A stretch of DNA of 64,000 nucleotides from Microvelia longipes (Eukaryota; Arthropoda; Insecta; Hemiptera; Veliidae), in the NCBI GenBank assembly GCA_018340805.1, contig JACMZG010001908.1, positions 36,354,797-36,418,796 on the forward strand, read 5' to 3'. The position numbers were made by a program, and so were the translations under genes. Of the stretch, positions 45,786 to 58,655 are shown in pieces. Each line of letters begins with the position of its first letter. Within the stretch, counting starts at the first letter, position 1. The notes beneath the pieces are model-generated. The model did not search any database. It worked only from the letters and a program-made list of their open reading frames with translations, and had not been told where the DNA came from.

Positions 45786-46755
45786 NNNNNNNNNNNNNNN
45801 NNNNNNNNNNNNNNNNNNNNNNNNNNNNNNNNNNNNNNNNNNNNNNNNNNNNNNNNNNNNNNNNNNNNNNNNNNNNNNNNNNNNNNNNNNNNNNNNNNNN
45901 NNNNNNNNNNNNNNNNNNNNNNNNNNNNNNNNNNNNNNNNNNNNNNNNNNNNNNNNNNNNNNNNNNNNNNNNNNNNNNNNNNNNNNNNNNNNNNNNNNNN
46001 NNNNNNNNNNNNNNNNNNNNNNNNNNNNNNNNNNNNNNNNNNNNNNNNNNNNNNNNNNNNNNNNNNNNNNNNNNNNNNNNNNNNNNNNNNNNNNNNNNNN
46101 NNNNNNNNNNNNNNNNNNNNNNNNNNNNNNNNNNNNNNNNNNNNNNNNNNNNNNNNNNNNNNNNNNNNNNNNNNNNNNNNNNNNNNNNNNNNNNNNNNNN
46201 NNNNNNNNNNNNNNNNNNNNNNNNNNNNNNNNNNNNNNNNNNNNNNNNNNNNNNNNNNNNNNNNNNNNNNNNNNNNNNNNNNNNNNNNNNNNNNNNNNNN
46301 NNNNNNNNNNNNNNNNNNNNNNNNNNNNNNNNNNNNNNNNNNNNNNNNNNNNNNNNNNNNNNNNNNNNNNNNNNNNNNNNNNNNNNNNNNNNNNNNNNNN
46401 NNNNNNNNNNNNNNNNNNNNNNNNNNNNNNNNNNNNNNNNNNNNNNNNNNNNNNNNNNNNNNNNNNNNNNNNNNNNNNNNNNNNNNNNNNNNNNNNNNNN
46501 NNNNNNNNNNNNNNNNNNNNNNNNNNNNNNNNNNNNNNNNNNNNNNNNNNNNNNNNNNNNNNNNNNNNNNNNNNNNNNNNNNNNNNNNNNNNNNNNNNNN
46601 NNNNNNNNNNNNNNNNNNNNNNNNNNNNNNNNNNNNNNNNNNNNNNNNNNNNNNNNNNNNNNNNNNNNNNNNNNNNNNNNNNNNNNNNNNNNNNNNNNNN
46701 NNNNNNNNNNNNNNNNNNNNNNNNNNNNNNNNNNNNNNNNNNNNNNNNNNNNNNN
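45786..46755. other. Assembly gap (970 N)
   Basis: Unknown bases. Long open frames reported across it are artefacts of the Ns. Confidence 1.
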
Positions 46756-47029
46756 TGTTTGATATTCACTCGTTCACACAGCTGGTTTGCCGCAGGAGAA
46801 GAAGCGGGTGATTGCCTCTTAATTTAACAGGGGCCCTTAACAATTAGTCAACCTAGCAGCTTAGTTACTTTTGAAACGCCTATGAGAGTCTCCACCCAAT
46901 ACAAGATATTGACTTGGTTTTGCATAGGACAGAAAGGTGATTTCCCTACTTTTTGAACCAAAGGATAGGCGGGGAATATTTTTACCATATAAATGGTTTT
47001 TGGGTAAGATAGTATATTACCAGAGCGTA

Positions 47030-47400
47030 TAAAAAGAGGGCTCGCTTCGGCAAGATTGAACTTGGCTCATATCAAGAGCAACATATTAAATTCATTAAAA
47101 AGGGCTTCTCTTCGCTCCGCAGAATGCAAAGCTATATATAAAAAGAGGTTCTCTAAGCTCGCAAAACAGTGAAGTGTAAAAATTAGGTACTCTAAAAAAA
47201 AGGTCATTTCGCTCGCTTTTTTTGCTATTAATATTCGTGAGGGTTAAAAACATGACTCGCTACGCTCACTAAATTGCTTATAATTGATAATTTGAAAGTA
47301 CATAAAAAAACGCTCACTGCGCATTTCCCAAGATTCCTTCTCATTATAATATTAGATAAAAAAGTCTACTGTCGCTTCACTCTCTTGATTCATTAATTCA
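47030..47400 (+). repeat. Degenerate ~45-65-bp tandem repeat
   Basis: The pattern A(5-8), G/T-rich, CTCGCTTCGCTC-like recurs near 47031, 47097, 47140, 47192, 47247, 47304 and 47357. The CTCGCTTCGCTC word is shared with the SINE tails. Units are strongly diverged. Confidence 0.45.
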
Positions 47401-47409
47401 ATGAATAAC

Positions 47410-48480
47410 TTGATAGCAATAGTAGGTAGTCACAACTTTCACTAAAATATGTAGTTATATTTATCTGCACCTAAACTAATGCATAGTTTACTATATTCTT
47501 CAGTCCTTACAATAGGAATATCACGAAGTAAACATTACGTTTATAGTGACAATACTTGTATTTAGGACTGGTGTAGTTACAAATTCACGAAAAGAATTAA
47601 ATATATATTTCATTCCAACCTGGATATATAGATATTCATTGCAATTTAATACACCACATTTTGTTTAAAAAAATTTTTTTTTTTTTGCGCGTGCGCGTAT
47701 GTGTAATGTTTGAAAATGCTAAAATTAAACTGTTGAAACTTTTTATCCAAAGAATTTCAATTGGCCCGTTATAGGGCTTTATTGGAGCATTTTTTCATAT
47801 TTTTAGGGCTCCTTCCTTATGGGTTAGTGGAGGGCAGGGGGGACAATTTTTGGTAGTTTTGCATTTTGTGAAAAAAGCTATGCATATTACCATTTTTAGT
47901 GTGTAAATGATGGTGTATTTTTACACTCTATTTGCGTGTTAACCAGTATTAATGCATATTGTGTTCTACCCATTCAATCCTAACAATAGGATCCCCACAT
48001 GATTTGTTAAAACAATATTTATTTTTTGCGAATTGTGAGCACTCGCTTATAATCGACAAATGCGCATGCCAGATTGATGGCTCTATTTTCCTGTTGTTAG
48101 ATAACATAATGTATACCAAATTTCAATTTTCTAGCTATTGAGTTCCCCGAGATGAGAAATCGGACAGACGGACGCTCGACAGAAAGATAATAAGGGTTTC
48201 GAAGATTATCTTCGAAATCCTAACAACAAGCTTTATTTTTAAAAAAAAAACATGTTTACTGTAAACTTGTACATATACTAATAACGTGAACGAAATTTTT
48301 AGTTCGTATCAATACATAGTACAGTTTATTATACGTGTAAGTAGAAAATATTCATCTGAGACAAACGAGATAAGACTAATTATTTAAATCGTGTAGGGCG
48401 GGTGGCGTAGGAGTGGGAAGGAAGGAGCTCCACACACCCCCCCAACTAAGGAAACGCCCCCTCTTTATACTACAGTAGTA
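47410..48480. other. Noncoding stretch left of the giant inverted repeat
   Basis: AT-rich with short T runs (47666-47686). No recognised gene; a 60-codon frame at 47959-48141 has no supporting features. Confidence 0.45.
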
Positions 48481-48494
48481 GTTTTTCGTGGGGA

Positions 48495-48870
48495 TTACGT
48501 AGTCGCAAATGTTCATTGTCACAAATGGCCCATTGAAGCAAATTTATTTCGAAGGCGTGAAACTTTATCGATTGACGCAAAAGAGCGATGATCCAAATGT
48601 TCGTTTTGAGCAAATCTCATTTTTTACGTTATTTTTGCTATTTTCCCGCCAAATCAGGAGAAAACGTTGATAAAAATAAGGTTTTCTAGCAGTTTTTCTT
48701 TTTTAAAATTATTCAAAAATATAGATGTCAAAAAATGTTCGAATGAGGCAAATTATCTTTCTAGTTAGATTTTTGAATCTTTCTCTATTTGACACCTCAT
48801 TGTGGCTTCTCAGTTTCCTTTTGCCTTTATGATTACTGTTATCGTAGTTTTATTTATAAGAAAAGAGATT
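48495..48870 (+). repeat. Left outer zone with AAATGTTC-GCAAAT motifs
   Basis: Three copies of a loose motif (CAAATGTTCRNTTGAAGCAAAT-like) at 48503-48543, 48588-48615 and 48724-48754. The first also carries ATTGTCACAAATGGCCCA. Related motifs lie at the far end of the giant inverted repeat (60793-61024), so these zones look like the outer termini of one structure. Confidence 0.5.
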
Positions 48871-48878
48871 AAAATTAA

Positions 48879-49121
48879 ATGGTTTTATTTTTATACTTAT
48901 TATTACAAAGTTTTTATGTTAATATAGGTTTTATTATGTCTTTTATCGTCGTTGTTGTGGTTTTTTTCGGACATTTTAAGCAAAAGAGGGCTTGGCAAAC
49001 AAAAAAAAACGATGTTTATTACATGGGAAAGCTTATGAAGTGGTTTTGTCCTCTGTTAGTTTTTCTAATTTATTTTGTTACTTTATTTACTGAAGATGCT
49101 TTATATTTGTGTCTAGAATGA
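48879..49121 (+). CDS. Hypothetical 80-residue two-helix membrane protein
   Basis: An open frame starting MVLFLYLLLQSFYVNIGFIM with a hydrophobic segment (about residues 2-30), a basic loop (FKQKRAWQTKKND) and a second hydrophobic segment (about 54-70, CPLLVFLIYFVTLF) before a short acidic end. I do not recognise it. The mirror copy in the right arm (60480-60716, minus) is broken by several single-base indels. Either that copy is dead or the assembly there is unpolished. Composition is close to the surrounding AT-rich sequence, so a chance frame is quite possible. Confidence 0.22.
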   Translation: MVLFLYLLLQSFYVNIGFIMSFIVVVVVFFGHFKQKRAWQTKKNDVYYMGKLMKWFCPLLVFLIYFVTLFTEDALYLCLE

Positions 49122-51001
49122 TGTACGCTCACAATGAGCCATTCAAGTTTAAGTTGTTACGTTTCGTTACTATTTAAGTACAAGTGTTTAAAAGTTGGGT
49201 GGAAAAACTGTGTTTTAAAGTGACTGTTTGTTTACTTTTTTTACGTTAAAATATCTAATTTACTATTGAAAAAATTGGTTCCAGTATATCATTATTTAAT
49301 TATCTGTACGCCCTTGTGGTTAATTTCAAGGATTATTTACACGTTTTCCATCAATTGATTTTAATTTAACTGTACATACATAATTACTGTTAGACATCAA
49401 TGTTATTCCTGATCTGTTGTTTCAATTTTAATCTATTAATTGGTTAATCAGTTCAATTGTTATTATTGTACTAAACAACAAAACAGGTAATTCTGTTTAT
49501 AATAAAAAAAGTATTGGCATAACAGCTTTGTGGTGTGGATATTAAGTAAATTTGGAGATAAGTTTCTTCAGTCACTTCTGTGCTTCGTGCAGTACATGTT
49601 TAAAGTGAAATCATTATTTTTATCATCTAAGACTTGTATGCGGCTATTATCTGTATGAAGGGTGCATGAGATGTTGACCATTTGAATAAACTTAGTGCAT
49701 ACATAAGAGCTGCTGTTAGATGGCAATGTCATTCACTTAATTTATGGTTCAAATTCTGCTTTCAAGAGGATTATCTTGAAGTCTACACCTAATTTCAGGG
49801 TAAAATAAAATTATCAGTTAAAGCTGGGCATCTTGTGGTGCTAGGCAAATTATCGAGTCTGGACTTCATCGGCGACTCTACAACTGCGAAACGATGCCCA
49901 CCTCAAGAAAATAAGTTTCACCAGGACAAAGACTTGAAGGGCGGTCAGTCAACAACCTCATGATGATAATATTCCACTTTAAATTAGGATTTAAACTCTT
50001 TATTTGGTTAAAATTATAATATCATAATAAAAACTAAGCGTGGAATTGATTTTTCTTTTGTTCTAACTTATGTTGGACCAACACCATTTTGGAGGTTTGT
50101 CCATACAGGCCCTAGGAAACCCCTTATCTATATTTTTCTGACTTACCTTAGCATTTCTACATTACCAGTCAGACGCATTACTATAGCTTCTTAATGGTGT
50201 GCCAAATATACTTGGCACATATTTATTATTTATAGATGTCCACCAAGTGTCAGGCAAACAGCATACAATTTTAGGAAAACAATTTTTGATGGAAAAGTGT
50301 TTCTTCATGTTGCTTAGAAAGTTATCTGGATAGAGAGAGAGACCTCAACACATCTGAAGCTCGCATAGTTCTCGAAATATAATAAATGGATGTTGCACAT
50401 TTCTTGTTAAACCTTTTTCAGGTAAATGGGCGTGATCCATTTTAATGAAACTTGGCAGTGAAGTTAATTATTTTTGGGGGGGAAAAGGAAAACTTAAGTT
50501 TTCAACACAAATTACATATTTGCGTGGAACTTAGCAGTTTTCCGATTGCCAAAAGGTTTATTAAAACAGAGTTCTTTCATGCAATATATATCACAACTGC
50601 AGTGAGCACAAGGGGAACAGCCTCATAAACTAATATAAATCAAAAGTGTGTAAAAATGAGGGGTCAGGGTAGAGCAGCCTTCCGACTCCCACTTTTTCCT
50701 TATGAGGTGAAACGGACTTGCTTTCCATCCAGGAGAGTCCACTTGCATTTTTAAGGTTCATCTACTTGCTTAAAATACATATAAAAACTTCATAAAATGT
50801 GAAGGAATCAAATTTTTTCTTAGTTAGCCCTAAGTCAATCTGTGGAAGGAGGTTACACAGAGTCCCTGAAAGGCCCAAAAATGATAAACTCAGGCCTTTT
50901 AAATGTATTGAGATAGGGCTATGCCCCATCTAGTGATATATCTCTATGATGGTGGGATATGTGGCGCTTCAATGCAGATATTTTAGAGGATCTGAAAATT
51001 G

Positions 51002-51066
51002 TATATATATATATATATATATATTATATACTTATAATATATATATATATATTATATACTATATAT

Positions 51067-51112
<46 letters not shown>
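51002..51112. repeat. (TA)n microsatellite in left arm
   Basis: Interrupted TA dinucleotides; mirror of 58568-58655. Confidence 0.85.
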
Positions 51113-51114
<2 letters not shown>

Positions 51115-52924
51115 TATTTATTTATGTAGTTATTGACTTTAGGATATTCACCAGAGTCAAAGGGGCCCCAATTCTTTAACGTACATAAAAATATTTTTAA
51201 TATGTTTTTTTTAACTATTTAAAACAGACTCTTGATTAAACATAAACTTTTTTGTTAAAATGTTATTGAGTTATAAAGACCATTAAAAAAATAATCAAGT
51301 AAAAAATTTGTATTAAAAAAACCATCAAATTAAATATAGACCAGTTTAGACTATTATTTTATTTTATTTTTTTTTAAAATAGTTAAGCATAATATTTTTT
51401 ACTCTGCATAAAGATAGTTTTTTCTTTCTATTACATTGCTGGCTTTATTTAACCAAATTACTTTTTGTAAATATTTCATGCATACAAATTTTGACTGGAT
51501 GTCTAAAATATTAAAGTAAGTTATAAGTTATTAATAAGATTTAATGTTACAATTTTTAACAGAAAAATAATAAAATCACAACTTATTATGAATTTGTGAA
51601 ACTTCTGAATTCTAACAAACCATGTGTGTGTTGCAAGAGCACAGGCTCGTGAGCAAGACAGAAATTTTTTTAGATGCAATATAATAGAATTTAAAAAAAA
51701 ATGTTGAATTAACAAAATTGTCATTTTGTTGTTTGTGATCAGTGGCATAGTGGGCTAAAAAGACTTAAGGAAGGGCCGAAAAGGGACCAAACCTACATCT
51801 CACAGGTGGTTCTATATAATATTGTTTTTCAAGTAGTCTACTTTTAACTAGAGTAAATATTAATGATTATAGCTAGCTTAAATAAATTTATTTAATTTTA
51901 ATGTAGCATTTAGATAAAATTATTTTATTTCAATAAATAAAATAAATTTAAACTAATTGAATAAATAAGTAAATTTTATATAAACCTAAGTGAACAAAAA
52001 ATCAATTTATTCAAACAGTATTTATTTCCATAAGTAAAAATAGAAGAAGTAAAGTAGAGAATTTAAAAGAGGTAAGTATTTTACATAATCTTAAGAAAGC
52101 CAAGTGGCCAGAGTTTGGGCCTCCAACTTAGTAAAGGTTATATTTTTTTGTACTTAAGTTTATAAAACTTCAGTACAAAATAAAACTTAATTTTAATGGA
52201 GTTAAATAAAACTTAAGTTTATTCATTAAATGTATTAATTAATTATACAATTTTATGTTTCATTTATAGGGCCCCTTGTGGTCCTAGTCTTCTGTACATG
52301 ATCTTTAAAGTCTAGACACATCTAGACTTATAAAATTAAGGACCCAAAGGATCCAGATTTAGTTAGCAAAGTGAAAATTTTTAAGTACCTTAAAACTTCT
52401 CTGAGATTCCTTTTCTGACCAAGTATCTTAAGGGCCATCATTGGCTTTTAATATTTGTATGGTGCCTATAAATGTCTAGTACTCAGCACAGTTTGAAGCT
52501 TCATTTACAGAACTGCTCTCACTATTAGAACACAACCCTAAAATTTATTAAAACTAAAACATGAGTTAAGCACTTACAAAGCAATAATATTCTTGAGCAC
52601 TATAAGAATTTTTTGTTTCCAATTCTGTTATTCCACCTAATCAACAAGGCTCAAACCTAAAAAATCAGTTGTTATTAATGTACTCTCATGCTTTTAAAGA
52701 AATGGACCTTGTGGTATGATAGTTATATCCATTTGATGTTATTTGTCTCAGAAACTTACAAAATCCTGACAAATTCAAATTCAAAACATCCTTATTGCCA
52801 AATTACAATCACAATAACAGAAAACACATTTTAGAAAATAAAAAATAATCACGCCGATTATTTTTTATGTACATATTTAAAAGAAAAGACAAAAAAAATA
52901 CATTTAAAAAAAAAAAAAAAAATA

Positions 52925-52955
<31 letters not shown>

Positions 52956-53314
52956 TATTTGACTTAAATTAACTTTAAAATTATCAAAAACTAAATTTTG
53001 ACAATCCCACCAAGCCAGTAGCTGAGTGTGGGGGTTTGTAGTTATTAAGTTAGTGGAGGGGTTAGCAAGGAGTAAATATGGTTTTATTATATCTATTTAA
53101 AAGTAATAATAGTCATGGCATACAAGATTATATGTTGTTATAATATTAATGAGAAAAATAAGTTAAAAAGCCAAGTGCCAGAGTGTGGGCCTCAACTTAA
53201 GTAAAGGTTATTTTTTTACTTAAGTTTAATAAAACTTCAGTACAAAATAAACTTAATTTTAATGGAGTTAAATAAACTTAGTTTATTCATTAAAATTATA
53301 ATTAATTATACAAT

Positions 53315-53338
53315 TACACACACACACTCACACACACA

Positions 53339-53432
<94 letters not shown>
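53315..53432. repeat. Compound (CA)n(TA)n microsatellite
   Basis: Broken CA repeats then TA dinucleotides, located where the two rearranged direct copies join. Confidence 0.85.
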
Positions 53433-53434
<2 letters not shown>

Positions 53435-54479
53435 AATAAATTTATTTATTGTAGTTATGGACTTAGGATATCACCAGAGTCAAAGTATATTGTTATTTAC
53501 ATAAAAATATTTTGAATCTGATTAACTATTTAAACAGACTTTTGATTAACCACTTTCCAATTTTTGCTCATCTATATATACATGAAAAATAGGAGAAATC
53601 ACACAATTTTTTAAGATTCTTTATTTGAGACCTTGTAAAATCTATTTGCTGATCTTTAATAGGTTATATCTGTGACATTACTGGCTTTATTTAACAATTA
53701 ATTTTTTGTAAATATTCACGCATACAAATTTTAACTGGAAGTCATAAATATTAAAGTAAGTATAAGTTATATAATAATGCACTGCCTAACAATATAATAG
53801 TAGACAATTTTTAAGATTTGTCCAATTGGTTTTTTTTATTAATTGTTTAATAATTTACAAGTACAAGATTAATTTATATTTTTAACAGAAAAATCATAAA
53901 ATCACAACTTATGAATTCTAATCAAACCATATGTGTTGCATGAGCACAGGCTCGTAAGCAACTCAGAATTTTTTTTAAATGCAATATAATAGAATTAAAA
54001 AAGTTTTACCTTGAGAAAGATTCAGTTAGATTAGTTAGACTGAAAGAGGGTCATTACTACCTCTAATTGCAATGCACCAAACACAAAACCACTTACTATG
54101 AGGAATTGTTATTTTGTTGTTTGTGATCAGTGGCAAAGTGGGCTAAAAAGACCTAAGGAAGGATAGGCTGAAAAGGGACCAAACCTACATCTCATAGAGG
54201 GTTCTATATATATTGTTTTCCAAGTAGTCTACTTTTAACTAGTGTAATATTAATGATTATAGCTAGCTTAAATAAATTTATTTAATTTTAATGTAGCATT
54301 TAATAAAATTGTTTTATCTCCAGACAGTGTATAATGTAAAAGTTTATTGACTAGTTTTAGAGAGTAAAAAGTAACTTTGAGAATAAAAATGTTTCCTATT
54401 ATTGGGTTATTTTAGCCAATTATGACAATTTTTTAGGGGAGTGGTACTCTCTAAATTTATACAGGTGACCGATAAGTTT

Positions 54480-54640
54480 TTGTCATTTTTACGGGGGATG
54501 GCACCCCTAAACTTTATTAGGGGGATCAACAACAATTTTTTTTATTGGCTCAAAACTGTTTCAGTCAAAATAAGTTGTTTGGAACAATAAAAAAAATTTG
54601 AGCAGCACCCCTAAATTTATAAGGGTCGACCAAAAAAAAT
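54480..54640 (-). repeat. Dispersed unit of the CCCC-hairpin repeat
   Basis: The reverse complement matches the 25984-26520 tandem unit: TTTTATTGTTCCAAACAACT, TTTTGACTGAAAC and CCCTTATAAATTTAGGGGTG. It is a single diverged copy 28 kb from the array. Confidence 0.6.
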
Positions 54641-56756
54641 TATCAGAATAGGTAGAAAGACCTACTTGTAAAAGAATAACTATAGTATGGGTGCTGTGAT
54701 CGAGCATTATAAAAACAAAAAATAAAGCATTTTGATCAATGAAACTAACAATAAATTATTCTTCAATAGTGATTGATGATTGTTTCTAGTTAGGCATACA
54801 AGATATTTTACAAAGGAGAGTTAAAGTATTAATGTGACATGATGAGGAAGTACATAAACATTAACAGACTTAATATATAATATGAAATGATCTTTAACAG
54901 TTGCTATAAAAGCGTCAGTCAAATGGTAGGAAACAGCTATAATTATAATTACTAGTTTTATAATATAAAATCAATTATTATTACAAGAAATGTAGCACTC
55001 TACTTATTTTATACAAATATAACTAATTAATATAATTTTAAATTATAAAATACTTTTATAAAAATAGGGGTAATGTTAGGAATATTTAGAAAGCCCTTTT
55101 CCATGATTTAATTTTTTATATGGTAGGCTATGTATTTATTTGAACAAGAGTGTGTTTTTTAGGCTTGCAATGTTAAATAACTAGTCCATCTTACAGCAAT
55201 TAAATCATGTTTGGCATATGTCAGCATTATAAAAACTATGGACATAACAAATCAAAGTATAAATAAAAGTATGCACTGCAATAAATTGTTTAACATAATA
55301 AAAAATATTAAAAAAACTTGAGATTTAACCAGTCCTTAAATAATACTAGTTTCTAAAATAACAAAAAAGCTATTGAAGAGATAAGTTTAAAGAATTAAAA
55401 ATTTTGTTTTAAAGCGAGATAATTGCACTTTTTTACATATTGCTACTTAAAATTCTATGTTTAAATTATTGACATTACATGCAGAGACAATATTCTGTGC
55501 TAAACTGTTCCATTTATTAATAACTCACTGTGAAAAAAGTAGGGCTCTAATGATAAATAACATTACATTATATAGAGATAGTGACTCTCCTCACAAATTA
55601 TATCTGTTGAGTGTTAATAAGTGAAGAGGAATTGAGTAGTAATTTAGTATTTAGTAGTTTAGTAGTATTTAATAGTATTTAGTAGTAGTAATTTTAGTTA
55701 TTCAACACGGAGTAAAATCAACCAAAATCTTTAAATCTAATTGTAGTAAGAAAGTCAAGTGTAACTCTATATACCATACTGGAATTAACATGTACAATCT
55801 TTACCTCTAGTTATAGAATGTCACAAAAATATCAAAATTTAAACTTTTCTTAGCCAGTGGATACAAATTGACTTTTGAGTTTGCTGATAAATCTATGTAA
55901 TCATATAACAAGAATAGTGTGAGTTTTGATTTATATTCTATATACAAAATAACTGCTATAATTCTGTACATCTGTATGATTTAAATTTTATTTCTTTTAA
56001 TTATTATATTTTAAAAATCTAATTCCTACTAGTTACTCAAAATAGGATAAACTTGTTGAGAAAAAAAATTCTTTCTTATTTTAAAACTAACATAGTACTG
56101 TTAACAATCACTTTGGTAGTACATCACGGCTGTGACATACGCATAGGGAAAAATTTGGGAACTGAAATCCTAGGTGGGTCCCTTATGCCTTATCCTGATC
56201 TCAGACCAAAAAAAAAAAAAAAAAAATAATAATAATATAATCTTAAATTATGTAACCTGACTAGACTATATCTCAAATCCTTTTAATATATTTTTTTTAC
56301 TATTTTGCTCCCAGTTAAATAGTTAACATTTTTTTTATTTATTTACTTTTGTAATTTTCTTTTAAGTAATTACATTTTCCTTTCTTTATAAATAAGTACT
56401 AATGTTCTAAAAAAATGTTTTGATATATTGTCGATCATTTTAATTATTTTTAAATTCTTTTTTGTAAACATAAGTATCAGTAATTTGGATTTACATATTT
56501 AATTTTAATTTAATTTTTTTTTCTTTTTGTTATTTTTTTTTTTCTTTGTAAACTTATTTTTCTCATTAATATTTATAACAACATATAATCTTTATGCCAT
56601 GACATTATTACTTTTAATAGATATAAAAACCATATTACTCCTTGCTAACCCCCTCCTACACTTAATAACTACAACCCCACACTCAGCTACTGCTTGTGGG
56701 ATTGTCAAAATTTTATGTTTTTGATAATTTAAAGTAATTTAAGTCAAAATAGTTTT

Positions 56757-56757
56757 T

Positions 56758-56798
<41 letters not shown>

Positions 56799-56800
56799 TA
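56757..56800. repeat. (TA)n followed by T-run
   Basis: Mirror of the A-run plus TA tract at 52903-52950 in the left arm. Confidence 0.85.
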
Positions 56801-58563
56801 AATGTATTTTTTTTTGTCTTTTCTTTTTAAATATGTACATAAAAATAATCGGACGTGATATTTTTTTATTTTTCTAAATGTGTTTTTCTGTTTTGTGATT
56901 GTAATTTTGGCAATAAAGGATGTTTGAATTTGAATTTGTCAGGATTTTGTAAGTTTCTGAGACAAAATAACATCAAATGAATATAACTATCATACCACAA
57001 GGTCCATTCTTTAAGCTGAGTACATTAATAACAACTGATTTTTAGGTATGAGCCCTTGTTGATTAGGTGGAATAACAGAATTGGAAATAAAAAATTCTTA
57101 TAGCTCAAGAATATTGATTGCTTGTAAGTGCTTAAACTCATGTTTTAGTTTTAATAAATTTTTAGGGGTTGTGTTCATAATAGTGAGAGCAAGTTCTGTA
57201 AATGAAGCTTCAAACTGTGCTGAGTACCTAGACATTATAGGCACCATACAATATTAAAGCCAATGATGGCCTTAAGATACTTGGTCAGAAAAGGAACTCA
57301 GAGAAGTTTTAAGTACTTAAAATATTTTCACTTTGCTAACTAAATCTGGATCCTTTAGGGTCCTTAATTTATAAGTCTAGATGTGCTCTAGACCTTTAAA
57401 GATCATGTACAGAAGACTAGGACCACAAGGGGCCCTATAAATGAAACATAAAATTGTATAATTAATTAATACATTTTAATGAATAAACTTAAGTTTTATT
57501 TAACTCCATTAAAATTAAGTTTATTTTGTACTGAAGTTTTATAAACTTAAGTACAAAAAAATATAACCTTTACTTAAGTTGGAGGCCCCACACTCTGGCC
57601 ACTTGGCTTTCTTAAGATTATGTAAAATACTTACCTCTTTTTAATTTCTCTACTTTTATGTCTTCTACTTTTTACTTATGGAAATAAATACTGTTTTGAA
57701 TAAAATTGATTTTTTGTTCACTTAGGTTTATATAAAATTTACTTATTTATTCAATTAAGTTTAAATTTTATTTTATTTATTGAAAATAAAATATTTTATT
57801 AAATGTACATTAAATTTAATAAATTTATTTAAGCTAGCTATAATCATTAATATTACTCTAGTTAAAAGTAGACTACTTGGAAAACAATATATATAGAACC
57901 ACCTGTGAGATGTAGGTTTGGTCCCTTTTCGGCCTTCCTTAAGTCTTTTTAGCCCACTATGCCACTGATCACAAACAACAAAATGACAATTTTGTTAATT
58001 CAACATTTTTTTTTAAATTCTATTATATTGCATCTAAAAAAATTTCTGTCTTGCTCACGAGCCTGTGCTCTTGCAACACACATGGTTTGATTAGAATTCA
58101 TAAGTTTCACAAATTCATAAGTTGTGATTTTATTATTTTTCTGTTAAAAATGTAACATTAAATCTTATTATAACTTATACTTACTTTAATATTTTATGAC
58201 ATCCAGTCAAAATTTGTATGCATGAATATTTACAAAAGTAATTGTTAAATAAAGCCAGCAATGTAATAGAAGAAGAAAAAACTATCTTTTATGCAGAAGT
58301 AAAATATTATGCTTAACTATTTAAAAAAAAATAAAATAAATAATAGTCTAAACTGGTCTATATTTAATTTGATGGTTTTTTAATACAAATTTTTACTTGA
58401 TTATTTTTTAATGGTCTTTATAACTCAATAACATTTTAACAAAAAAGTTATGTTTAATCAAGAGTCTGTTTTAAATAGTTTAAAAAAACATATTAAAATA
58501 TTTTTATGTACGTTAAAGAGTGGGCCCCTTTGACTCTGGTGATATCCTAAGTCAATAACTACA

Positions 58564-58567
<4 letters not shown>

Positions 58568-58652
<85 letters not shown>

Positions 58653-58655
58653 TAT
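58568..58655. repeat. (TA)n microsatellite in right arm
   Basis: Interrupted TA dinucleotides; mirror of 51002-51112. Confidence 0.85.

Larger units (their letters stand above)
48867..53163 (+). repeat. Giant inverted repeat, left arm
   Basis: This segment is the near-exact reverse complement of 56547-60707 from end to end. Matched landmarks: 49121-49460 with 60130-60480, 49850-49960 with 59650-59780, 50940-51000 with 58660-58720, 52680-52800 with 56935-57040, and 53010-53160 with 56550-56690. The differences seen by eye are mostly one-base insertions or deletions, many in homopolymers. A (TA)n tract lies at 51002-51112 and an A-run plus TA tract at 52903-52950. See the findings for the artefact question. 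Confidence 0.92.
53164..56546. other. Loop of the giant inverted repeat
   Basis: The first part is an older direct copy of arm sequence in rearranged order: 53164-53310 resembles 52097-52260, and after a (CA)n(TA)n tract (53315-53432) 53450-54335 resembles 51127-51960, including TGGCTTTATTTAAC and GATCAGTGGCA-AGTGGGCTAAAAAG. These copies differ by substitutions and longer indels, unlike the two arms. The rest (54340-56546) is AT-rich with a reversed G/C-hairpin repeat unit (54480-54640) and a poly-A-ended segment at about 56130-56228 that may be a retroposon end. Confidence 0.75.

Noticed and set aside
45726..46827. Three open frames of 330-350 codons across the gap
   Set aside because: They consist of Ns. 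Only a few real codons flank the gap.
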